A DNA stretch of 59,919 bases from an uncultured Ignavibacteria bacterium. Its GTDB lineage: Bacteria; Bacteroidota; Ignavibacteria; Tepidaquicellales; Tepidaquicellaceae. Below the pieces are notes generated by a model. It was not told the origin of the DNA. It saw nothing but the letters and a program-made list of their open reading frames with translations, and made no database searches. Shown one piece after another: positions 52,258 through 59,919 of the stretch. The position numbers and the translations under genes are program-made. The stretch is from positions 1 to 59,919 of the forward strand of contig CALMST010000019.1 of the NCBI GenBank assembly GCA_937872315.1. The letters run 5' to 3'. How positions within the stretch are numbered: position 1 is the first letter of the stretch; every line of letters begins with the position of its first letter.

Positions 52258-52890
52258 TTATTCATAGATCCATACTTCTTTTACATTCACATTCAAAGAA
52301 TCATCCATTGTTCCGAGATACGGATTCTTATTATCCCTTTTATCAGAAAGCCAGTATCTGGTTTCATTAGTATCCGGATCTTTATAATACATGAGATATA
52401 CTGTTTGATCATGAAGTCCGTATTGCCTTATAAATCCCTGTAAACCACGGCTTATCTCACTGAATGTAAATCTCTGATCATCAATAAATTTTATATCTTT
52501 TACTTTATTTCTGATGCTGTTATAGTTTTGAATGAATATCTCCCACCTTGCATCATTGATCCCTTTCATTACTTCATCTGATTTTGATTTCATTTCATCA
52601 AGTAATACAATCGTTTTGCTGCCTGCCCCATATGAGTCATTGTATACCAGTGATTCCTTCACACCAATATACTTTTTAAAAAAATCGCTGAATATTATTC
52701 TCACATTTACGGGAGCTAATTTAAGATTATTAAAGCGAAGCGTGATCTCGCTGTTTGACTGCTTCATCTGCGGGGTTTTGGTTGTATCTTTTTTAATTAT
52801 GGAATCCTGTAAAATCAAAGTCTGATCAGACGGATGAGAATAAAACCCGGAAATTAATAACAACAATGCAATAGTAATTTTAAAGATCAT
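52258..52890 (-). CDS. Secreted protein of unknown function
   Basis: This 210-residue protein has an N-terminal signal peptide (MIFKITIALLLLISGFYSHP). The mature part begins with a Ser/Thr/Lys-rich segment and continues with TLRFNNLKLAPVNVRIIFSDFF, YNDSYGAGSKTIVLLDE, and YYKDPDTNETRYWLSDKRD. I recognise no domain. It is exported and monocistronic, with 212 A/T-rich bases upstream to the DUF2071 gene on the other strand. Confidence 0.55.
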   Translation of the reverse strand: MIFKITIALLLLISGFYSHPSDQTLILQDSIIKKDTTKTPQMKQSNSEITLRFNNLKLAPVNVRIIFSDFFKKYIGVKESLVYNDSYGAGSKTIVLLDEMKSKSDEVMKGINDARWEIFIQNYNSIRNKVKDIKFIDDQRFTFSEISRGLQGFIRQYGLHDQTVYLMYYKDPDTNETRYWLSDKRDNKNPYLGTMDDSLNVNVKEVWIYE

Positions 52891-53008
52891 CTTAAAAGTT
52901 TAATATTTTCTCGTTAATTTTAAAAGATTTATTTTACTCAAATTAATCTTAATATTTTGCAACAGCAATAAATAAATCAAAATAAATATTATTTTTTGAA
53001 CTTAAATT

Positions 53009-53016
53009 AACTTTGC
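53009..53016 (+). promoter_or_regulatory. Candidate -7 element (TAACTTTG)
   Basis: TAACTTTG fits TAnnTTTG and lies 87 bases before the ATG of the DUF2071 gene. No clear -33 element at the expected spacing, so low confidence. Confidence 0.28.
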
Positions 53017-53102
53017 GAATTGCCATTTTGATTCTAAATAAAATATACCAGCTGTTCCAATTTACTTTCAACTTAGCACTTTTAATTTTTAACTAATTAA
53101 GT

Positions 53103-53822
53103 ATGCCAAAAACTTTCCTCAGAGCCGAATGGAAAAAACTGCTGATGGTAAATTATCCTGTAGATAAAAAATTACTTGATCCTTACATTCCGTATAAAAC
53201 CGAACTTGATCTCCGGAATAATACCTGCTATGTAAGTCTTATAGGATTCATGTTTTTAAATACAAAGGTAAAAAATATGAAGATACCTTTCCATGTTAAC
53301 TTTGAAGAGGTCAATCTTAGATTTTATGTAAGACATAATGACACGAAAACAGGTGAATGGAAAAGAGGTGTTGTCTTTATAAAAGAGATAGTATCAAAAC
53401 CTGCATTAACCTTCATTGCAAACAGTTTGTATAAAGAGCATTACGAAACTCTCCCAATGTCTCATAAGTGGATAACCGATATTAACAGTTTATCTATTGA
53501 ATATTCCTGGGAAAAATCAAATTTCAGGAATTCCATAAAGATCATCACCGGAACTGATCTGTTTGATATTGAAAACGGAAGCGAAGAAGAATTCATTACA
53601 GAGCATTACTGGGGTTACACTAAGATCAATGACAGCATGACCTCTGAATATGGAGTAGAACATCCAAGATGGAAGATATATAAAACAACTGACTACAAAA
53701 TAAATGTGAATTTTGAGAATACTTACCCGAAAGAATTTGGATTTTTAAGTTCCGTAAAACCTGCTTCGGTTTTTCTGGCTGAAGGATCGGAGATCGAAGT
53801 GAAAGAAGGTGGTATGATTTAA
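53103..53822 (+). CDS. DUF2071 protein (YqjF-like)
   Basis: This 239-residue protein matches DUF2071: FLRAEWKKLLMVNYPVDKKLLDPYIPY at the start (WKKLLMVNYPVDKKLL), then NTCYVSLIGFMFLNTKV, FEEVNLRFYVRH, GEWKRGVVFIKEIVSK and EFITEHYWGYTK. Family members (B. subtilis YqjF) are cytoplasmic and of unclear function. It is monocistronic, followed 99 bases later by the end of the first cyclase gene on the other strand. Confidence 0.83.
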   Translation: MPKTFLRAEWKKLLMVNYPVDKKLLDPYIPYKTELDLRNNTCYVSLIGFMFLNTKVKNMKIPFHVNFEEVNLRFYVRHNDTKTGEWKRGVVFIKEIVSKPALTFIANSLYKEHYETLPMSHKWITDINSLSIEYSWEKSNFRNSIKIITGTDLFDIENGSEEEFITEHYWGYTKINDSMTSEYGVEHPRWKIYKTTDYKINVNFENTYPKEFGFLSSVKPASVFLAEGSEIEVKEGGMI

Positions 53823-53921
53823 AATCAGGAATTAAGGAAAGTAATGTTATTTTTAATTTATACTTTTCACAATGATCCTCACTATATCACACTTAGAAAC
53901 ATTCCGGGGTTTTTCAAATCT

Positions 53922-56777
53922 TTAAAAGTTAAGATTCATTGCAAGTTCTGTCACCTCTTCAAGTGATATTTTTTTACCGGATTCCATTTCTGTTAAAAAT
54001 TCCTTAGCACCAAGTTTTTGATTCAGGTATTTTTTTGTTTTATCAATTTCAATTTTCAATATTTCCAATGGTTCATTTTCGAATGAATAAAATGCTTCTT
54101 CTGTAAAGCCTAATATTTTAGCAGCCTTAACAGGATATTTTTCACTTATTGCCTGAGAAATTCCTATGAGACTGTTATATATTCCGAACTTGTTGTTTAA
54201 ATCAATCCTTATATTTAAACTTTCCAGATGAAGATTCAACGCAACTTGACTCTCGCCTGAATCAAATTTTATAAATCCGAGCATGTTCTTTGAATCAGCC
54301 AGAACTTTCTTATTTCCCATTTCAGCATTTATTTCCAAGCTTTCACATAAGTATTCTTCCGCCTTAGCTTTAAACCCAAGATAAGAATAACAAGCGCTCA
54401 GATTATTCAGAATCTCAATAATGCCTCTTTTTTCCTTTATGTCTCTGAGAATATACAAACTCTCTTCAAGATAGATTCTGGCTGTTTCATAATCGGAATT
54501 ATGCTCAGCAAGTTTTCCGAGATTATTCAAAGCCATTGCCTTTCCTCTGCTGTCCTGAAGTTTCCTGTAAAGATTTAAACTTTCAGTAAAGACTTTTTCC
54601 GCATATTCATATTCTCCCAGATTAACCAGTGGAGCACCGAGATTCAGCAGACAGTCTGCTGCAAGATGATCATCACCCAGTTCATTGAATAACTTGAAAC
54701 TCTCCTCGCCATGATACTTTGCTTTTTCAAATTCACCCTTTGCATATTCGATAATTCCCAGATTAGTATGAGAAACCCCTAATCCTTTTTTATCATTTAA
54801 AAGTTCGTTGATCTTAAAACTTTTTTCATAAAAAGATTGGGCTTTTTCATAATTTCCTTTAATCCAGTTAAATGTACCCATCCATTGAAATGCTTTTCTT
54901 CTTATATCCTGAGAAAATTCTTCAGGATCTAAAATCAGCTCTTCTATATAACTCATAGCTTCAGAAATATAACCCCTTGATTCCCAAAACCTGCTGAGAG
55001 TTATTGCAAGATATAATCCTTTTTCTTTAAGCTCCCTGACAATTGAAGTTGTGATAGCAGTCCTGAAATTAAAATTTTCAAATTCCAGTTTATCGAGCCA
55101 CTCTTTTTGATCCGCTCCTTCTATTTCCTTTCTGGCTTTTTCAGCAAATGTTATATAGTGATCAAGATGTTTTAATAAAACATTCTCCAGCTCACCTGAT
55201 TCCACCAGCATCTGCTCGCCGTATTCTCTGATCGTTTCCAGGATCCTGAATCTTCCGTCTTCCACACAGGATGTTATAAGAGATTTCTCAATAAGCTTGG
55301 AAAGAAGATCTATTATTTCAAATTTATTTAACCTCTCATCTGAGCAAACTTCTTCAGCAGCTTCGAGAGTCCAGCCGTTTGAGAATACCGATATTCTGTT
55401 CAATAAAAGTTTCTCATTTATCAGAAGAAGATCATAACTCCAGTCCACAAGCGCTCTTAGAGTTTGCTGCCTGGGTAAAGCTGTTCTAACTCCCGCGTTA
55501 AGAAATCGGAATCTGTCATTAAGCCGGTCTTTTATCATTTCAAGAGAAAAAGTATTGACACGTGATGCTGCAAGCTCAATTGCAAGTGGGATCCCGTCAA
55601 GCTGAATGCATATATCCCGCAAAACTCCTGCATTCTTATCGGTTACCTTAAAATCATGTTTTACAGCTTTGGCTCTTTCAACGAATAATTTTACAGATTC
55701 ATAATTCATAATTTCTTCCGCATTTAAATCAATTTTCGTATCAGGATTTTTCATTGATGAAACATAAAAGATCTGTTCCCCCGGAATTCTTAAAGATTCT
55801 CTGCTGGATGTTATAATCTTCACGTTCCTGCATCCGGATAATATCTTCACAGTCAATTCAGAAACTGAATTAATAATCTGCTCGCAGTTATCAATAATCA
55901 ACAGCAGCTCTTTATCCTGCAGATATTCCAGTAATGATATTTCTAGTGACTTTCCCGGATCTTCAATTATTCCGAATACTTTTGCTGCTGATCTTACAAG
56001 CATTTTATCTTCTGTAACAGGTGATACATCAGCAAACCATACACCGTTCCCGAAATCATCAATCAGATCAGCTGCTACCTGTAAAGCTAACCTGGTCTTT
56101 CCCGCGCCTCCGGGTCCAAGAATTGTCAGTAAAGAATTTTTCTTTACTAATTCCTTAATAGCAGAAATTTCTTTCTGTCTCCCTATGAAACTTGTATTCT
56201 GAACTGGCAGATTATTCGGTCGGGCATCCAAAGTCTTTAATGGAGGAAATTCTTCACGAAGATTTTTTGATAATACCTGGAACAACCTGATCGGTTTTTT
56301 AAGATCTTTTAATCTTCTTTCACCAAGATCCCTGAAAGAAATATATTCAGGAAGTTTTTCCAGTGAAGATATATATGTTTCATTGGATATGATGATCTGC
56401 CCGCCATATGCTGAAGACATGATCCGAGCTGTTCTGGCCAGTGTCATATATCCATGATAATTGCTTCCGTCCCATTCCGCCTCTCCGGTATGTATGCCAA
56501 TTCTTATCTTAATTTCAGCTCCGTCCCAATTATGAGAGGCAAGGTTTAACTGAGCTTCTACACCTGCCTGTACTGCATTTTCAGCATTTTCAAAGGCACA
56601 ACAGAATGCATCGCCGATTATCTTGAAAACAAATCCTTTATTTGACTCAAATGTATTTCTTAATATTGAATTATGTATCTCCAGAGCTGCAGGCAATTTA
56701 CCGGGTTGATTTTGAGCTAACAAAGTGCTTCCTTCGATATCGGTAAACAGAAAAGTTACGTTTACATTAGGTTCCAT
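53922..56777 (-). CDS. Class III nucleotide cyclase - NB-ARC-like ATPase - TPR protein (paralogue 1)
   Basis: This 951-residue protein has three parts. Residues 1-170: a class III adenylate/guanylate cyclase domain with both metal-binding aspartates, Asp13 (FTDIEGST) and Asp56 (IIGDAFCCAF); the transition-state asparagine position (in ARTARIM) is Ala114 and Arg118 is kept. Residues ~196-450: a STAND/NB-ARC-type ATPase with Walker A GPGGAGKTR (Lys227), Walker B LLLIIDNCEQ and SREPL-type sensor (TSSRESLRIPGE). Residues ~600-900: about seven tetratricopeptide repeats of 40 residues. The architecture resembles mycobacterial cyclase-ATPase regulators, but has a TPR end instead of a LuxR helix-turn-helix. 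Cyclase activity is uncertain because of the Asn loss. The paralogue follows upstream in the same orientation. Confidence 0.85.
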   Translation of the reverse strand: MEPNVNVTFLFTDIEGSTLLAQNQPGKLPAALEIHNSILRNTFESNKGFVFKIIGDAFCCAFENAENAVQAGVEAQLNLASHNWDGAEIKIRIGIHTGEAEWDGSNYHGYMTLARTARIMSSAYGGQIIISNETYISSLEKLPEYISFRDLGERRLKDLKKPIRLFQVLSKNLREEFPPLKTLDARPNNLPVQNTSFIGRQKEISAIKELVKKNSLLTILGPGGAGKTRLALQVAADLIDDFGNGVWFADVSPVTEDKMLVRSAAKVFGIIEDPGKSLEISLLEYLQDKELLLIIDNCEQIINSVSELTVKILSGCRNVKIITSSRESLRIPGEQIFYVSSMKNPDTKIDLNAEEIMNYESVKLFVERAKAVKHDFKVTDKNAGVLRDICIQLDGIPLAIELAASRVNTFSLEMIKDRLNDRFRFLNAGVRTALPRQQTLRALVDWSYDLLLINEKLLLNRISVFSNGWTLEAAEEVCSDERLNKFEIIDLLSKLIEKSLITSCVEDGRFRILETIREYGEQMLVESGELENVLLKHLDHYITFAEKARKEIEGADQKEWLDKLEFENFNFRTAITTSIVRELKEKGLYLAITLSRFWESRGYISEAMSYIEELILDPEEFSQDIRRKAFQWMGTFNWIKGNYEKAQSFYEKSFKINELLNDKKGLGVSHTNLGIIEYAKGEFEKAKYHGEESFKLFNELGDDHLAADCLLNLGAPLVNLGEYEYAEKVFTESLNLYRKLQDSRGKAMALNNLGKLAEHNSDYETARIYLEESLYILRDIKEKRGIIEILNNLSACYSYLGFKAKAEEYLCESLEINAEMGNKKVLADSKNMLGFIKFDSGESQVALNLHLESLNIRIDLNNKFGIYNSLIGISQAISEKYPVKAAKILGFTEEAFYSFENEPLEILKIEIDKTKKYLNQKLGAKEFLTEMESGKKISLEEVTELAMNLNF

Positions 56778-57041
56778 ATTACTACGTTTATTGTATCAAT
56801 ACAAATCAATAAAGGATTTATAATTAATAATATTTTATAGATTCCAAAAAAAAAATAAAATTGAATATTGAAGTTTAACGGACTTAAATTGGTTCACTTT
56901 TAACAGTATTCTCGCAAATATTTCTAAGGTGTAAAGTCTTTTCTTTTAAAATTTTCGGAGCCATTTATATTAAGTTTACTAAAATAATTATTTTGAAATT
57001 CCTTTTCCAGTTGAAGCATTTATGTATTAAATATTATAATA
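56778..57041. other. Spacer between the tandem cyclase paralogues
   Basis: 264 A/T-rich bases between two same-strand paralogues. No hairpin terminator and no clear promoter; whether the two genes share a transcript cannot be settled by eye. Confidence 0.4.
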
Positions 57042-59915
57042 TCAATTATCAATTTTCATATTTTGTCCGATCGCATATTCTAGAGCTTCATGAAGACTCA
57101 TCGATTCCCCCTCTGAAAATAATTTTTCAAATTCAGATATTTCAATGTGAGATCTGAGATCTTTTTTTACGTCTTCAATTCTTTTCAATTCAGCATCTAT
57201 TAAATTTTTTTGCGATGATTTAAGAAGCGGCATGTACTTTCCCGCAATGACGCAGGAGTCCCTGAATTTTTTCATCCTGAAGAAAATATCCGATATGCCT
57301 TCAAAACCTTTTGCGATAGTATAATTATCACCGAGTTCTTCTGCTATATTTATGGCTTCCGTAAACATTCTCATTGCCTTTGAATAATCTTCCTTTTCAA
57401 TCAATATGCTTCCGAGTGTAGATATAGGGGTCACATAAACCCTTCTGTCCCCTATGTCTTTTAATATTACAATACTCTCTTCAAGATATCTCTCAGCTTC
57501 ATCATATTCCTTAAGCATGTATGCTACAGAGCCCAGATTACTTAAAGCAATTGAAATCCCCTGCCTGTCACCAAGCTCTCTTCTCAGAGACAGGCTTTCT
57601 TCAAAAACGGTTTTTGCTTTCTGATAATTACCGTCAAGATAATCCAGTGCTCCAAGATTGCCGATTATTTTTGCCAGTTGCACTGAATCTTTTATTTCTC
57701 TGTAGATTGAAATACCGTCTTCAATTTTTTCCCTCGCTTCTTTATGGAATCCCTGTTGTAAAAGACCGAGAGCAATGTTCTGGAGATTTCGGGCAATGTA
57801 TCCCCGGTTATTGATTTCTTCTGAGATCTTCAGACTCTCTTCTGCAAGATTTTTCAATTCATTATAATCTATAAGGAACAATGCGATCATGCTATGTGCC
57901 ATCAAAGCTGCTGCTTCGCCGTCTTTGTCTTTCAGTTTTCTGAATATAGCAAGGCACCGGTCAAGATGTTTTTTTGATTCGTCATAGTTTCCCTGCTGAA
58001 TGTATAAAAAACCCATGCGGAAAATTGCTCTTGCTCTCCAAAGTTCGTCAGCAGAAGAGGCACTTTCCAGAGCTTTCTGAAGAGACTCAATGCCTTCTGA
58101 AAAATAACTTCGCAGTTCCCAGAATTTACTAAGTATAACACTAAGTTTAAGCGCAGCTTCAGGATCATATTCAAGAGACCATCTCAGGCTTTCACGGAGA
58201 TTTTCATTTTCCGCTGCTATCTTTTGAAGCCATATCTTCTGACCCGCACCTGATAATCCCTTTTCTGAGTTTTCCGCAAACTTTAAAAAATAATCAAAAT
58301 GCTTTTTCCGGTACCGGTTCTTATTTCCCGATTCATTTAATTTTCCTTCACCGTATTTTCTGATAGTCTCCAGCAGATAATAACGATGTCCGTATTCATT
58401 TTCAGTTGTTTTTAAAAGGGATTTATCAGAAAGATTTGATAACAGATCAAGTATCTCAAATTCATCAATATTATCATCTGCACAGATTTCTTCGGTAGCC
58501 TCCAGAGTCCAGCCTCCTGAGAAAACTGAAAATTTCTGAAGAAGTAATTTTTCCTTTTCCGGGAGATAATCATAACTCCAGTCAATCAAGGCTTTTAATG
58601 TCTGTTGTCTTGGCAATAGACTTTTATTACCTCCGGTAAGTAAATTGAATCTGTCATTCAGACGTTCGAGTATTTTTTCTACCGGCATCACTTTTACTCT
58701 AGCTGCCGCGAGCTCTATCGCAAGTGGTATTCCGTCAAGCTTAATGCATAACTGGGCTATTGCTGTCGTGTCTTTGTCATTAAGTTTAAAATCTGTTTTG
58801 ACGGCTTTAGCCCTTTCAATGAAAAGTTTGACGGACTCTGTTTGCAATATTTCCTCCGCAGATTTTTTTTCATAAGAATCAGGTAACTCCATCTGAGATA
58901 AATTGACAATATTTTCACCCGTAAGATGAAGAGGCTCTCTGCTGGTAATAATGATCTTTAGTTTCGGACATTTCGTTAACAGTAATTCCGAGATCTCTGC
59001 GCTCTCTTTCAGGAGATGTTCACAATTATCCAGGATTAGCAAAATCTCCTTCTCCCTGAGAAAATCAGCAAGTACATCAGTCATTTCTCTTTTTACATCC
59101 GGCGCAATTTTTAAAACAGCCATTATCTCCTGAAGAATATGCGGGGAATCTGTGAGTTTGGCTAGCTCAGCTATACATACACCGTAGCCGAACTCATCTA
59201 CAAGTGAAGAGGCCAGATGTACGGCAAGCCTTGTTTTTCCCGTTCCGCCAAACCCTATTATTGAAAGCAACCGGACTTCAGATAGAATTTCTCGTATCTC
59301 CTTTAACTCATTTTTCCTGCCGATAAAACTGGTTAGTTCAAGCGGAAGGTTATTCCACCTTTGATCAACTGTTTTTATCGGAGGAAATTCGGAAGGAATT
59401 TTTTCGGGGACGACCTGATAGATCTGAACTAATTGATTTATATCTTTCAGTTGCCTCTTTCCAAAATCTCTGTAAGAAATTTTATCCGTTAGCTTACCTT
59501 TTAAATCTTCATACACTTCTCCCGATATCAGTATCTGTCCCCCGTTTGATGCTGTCATCAGTCTGTGTACCTTGCTTAAGGTAACATAGCCCGTATAATC
59601 ACCGCCTCCATATTCTGCCTCGCCTGTATGTATTCCTGATTTAATTTTAACAGAGTCAAAATCAATTCTTCTTTCCTCCAGTTTTATCTGAATATTTACA
59701 GCAGCTTTTACAGCTTCTGCAGGGTCATAAAATGCTGCGCAATGCGCCTCATTATTCCTTTTGAAAATAAATCCATTATGTGATTCAATTATCTCTCTAA
59801 ATAGTTTATCAAGACTGTCAAGTGTTGTCTGGAAAGATCCGGGATCTTTTCCGGACGACCCGGAATTTTCATATATTTCAGTGAATAAAAATGTTACGTT
59901 ACCTGTAGGATTCAT
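57042..59915 (-). CDS. Pseudo-cyclase - NB-ARC-like ATPase - TPR protein (paralogue 2)
   Basis: This 957-residue protein aligns residue for residue with paralogue 1 over the first ~120 residues. The class III cyclase domain has both metal-binding aspartates replaced: Glu13 (FTEIYEN, where paralogue 1 has FTDIEGS) and Glu56 (RNNEAHCAAF, where paralogue 1 has IIGDAFCCAF; the conserved Gly-Asp is Asn-Glu). Asn is also missing (Ser114), while Arg118 is kept. The domain should not make cyclic nucleotide. The ATPase (Walker A GFGGTGKTR, Walker B ILLILDNCEH, TSREPLHLTGE) looks intact, and about seven TPRs of 40 residues fill residues ~640-900. Complete at ATG 59915, four bases from the window end, so its promoter is outside. 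Likely a regulatory or scaffolding partner of paralogue 1. Confidence 0.83.
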   Translation of the reverse strand: MNPTGNVTFLFTEIYENSGSSGKDPGSFQTTLDSLDKLFREIIESHNGFIFKRNNEAHCAAFYDPAEAVKAAVNIQIKLEERRIDFDSVKIKSGIHTGEAEYGGGDYTGYVTLSKVHRLMTASNGGQILISGEVYEDLKGKLTDKISYRDFGKRQLKDINQLVQIYQVVPEKIPSEFPPIKTVDQRWNNLPLELTSFIGRKNELKEIREILSEVRLLSIIGFGGTGKTRLAVHLASSLVDEFGYGVCIAELAKLTDSPHILQEIMAVLKIAPDVKREMTDVLADFLREKEILLILDNCEHLLKESAEISELLLTKCPKLKIIITSREPLHLTGENIVNLSQMELPDSYEKKSAEEILQTESVKLFIERAKAVKTDFKLNDKDTTAIAQLCIKLDGIPLAIELAAARVKVMPVEKILERLNDRFNLLTGGNKSLLPRQQTLKALIDWSYDYLPEKEKLLLQKFSVFSGGWTLEATEEICADDNIDEFEILDLLSNLSDKSLLKTTENEYGHRYYLLETIRKYGEGKLNESGNKNRYRKKHFDYFLKFAENSEKGLSGAGQKIWLQKIAAENENLRESLRWSLEYDPEAALKLSVILSKFWELRSYFSEGIESLQKALESASSADELWRARAIFRMGFLYIQQGNYDESKKHLDRCLAIFRKLKDKDGEAAALMAHSMIALFLIDYNELKNLAEESLKISEEINNRGYIARNLQNIALGLLQQGFHKEAREKIEDGISIYREIKDSVQLAKIIGNLGALDYLDGNYQKAKTVFEESLSLRRELGDRQGISIALSNLGSVAYMLKEYDEAERYLEESIVILKDIGDRRVYVTPISTLGSILIEKEDYSKAMRMFTEAINIAEELGDNYTIAKGFEGISDIFFRMKKFRDSCVIAGKYMPLLKSSQKNLIDAELKRIEDVKKDLRSHIEISEFEKLFSEGESMSLHEALEYAIGQNMKIDN

Positions 59916-59919
59916 TTAG

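Noticed and set aside
1-59919. tRNA, rRNA, CRISPR arrays and insertion sequences
   Set aside because: Scanned intergenic regions for conserved T-arm-like sequence, repeated spacers and transposase motifs; none found by eye.

Overview
This window is a stretch of an AT-rich bacterial chromosome, most likely from the Ignavibacteria / Bacteroidota-Chlorobi lineage. Two secreted proteins end in the type IX secretion (T9SS) sorting tail with the YPNPFNP motif typical of that group. Two others end in a dockerin-like tail that I recall from Ignavibacteria proteins. TTG start codons are common and intergenic DNA is very AT-rich. I found no rRNA, tRNA, CRISPR array, prophage or intact insertion sequence, so this looks like ordinary chromosome rich in secreted, repair and regulatory genes.

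Layout. 1-13.5 kb: a T9SS sialidase-like beta-propeller protein, a propeller/dockerin-like secreted protein, a cyclic 2,3-diphosphoglycerate synthetase-family GTPase, a c-type cytochrome lipoprotein, EttA, a second dockerin-like secreted protein, an EgtD-like histidine methyltransferase with a small membrane-protein gene just behind it (37 aa), and a CARDB lipoprotein. 13.5-19.2 kb: an AddAB-type helicase/nuclease pair for double-strand-break repair. 19.6-27.8 kb: exonuclease III, a medium-chain dehydrogenase, a TfoX-N protein, a GNAT-nitrilase fusion, a ClC chloride transporter, a membrane protein, ProC and a YHS-domain protein. 28.2-36 kb: a T9SS M1 metallopeptidase, then a probable D-amino-acid/acyl-amino-acid cluster (sodium symporter, GNAT, M20 amidohydrolase, alanine racemase, second PLP racemase). 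36.3-38.2 kb: a tightly overlapping alpha/beta hydrolase, ECF sigma factor and membrane protein operon. 38.5-43.9 kb: DUF1569 protein, an ABC permease fused to an M1 peptidase with its ATPase, and a SRPBCC protein. 43.9-53.8 kb: a UvrD-family helicase with a C-terminal Myb/SANT-like domain, small membrane and secreted proteins, NhaA, DUF4199, DUF4846, a double-retropepsin protein and DUF2071. 53.9-59.9 kb: two tandem paralogues of a class III nucleotide cyclase, NB-ARC-like ATPase and TPR protein.

The most interesting signals are four. In the tandem cyclase-ATPase-TPR pair, one copy has both metal-binding aspartates replaced by glutamate at exactly alignable positions. The small gene behind egtD is too short for routine calling. 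A conserved C-terminal module carrying dockerin-like repeats appears on two otherwise unrelated secreted proteins that lack the T9SS tail. The racemase/amidohydrolase/symporter cluster carries a 97-nt inverted-repeat element inside it. All functional calls rest on reading motifs by eye; no database search was run.
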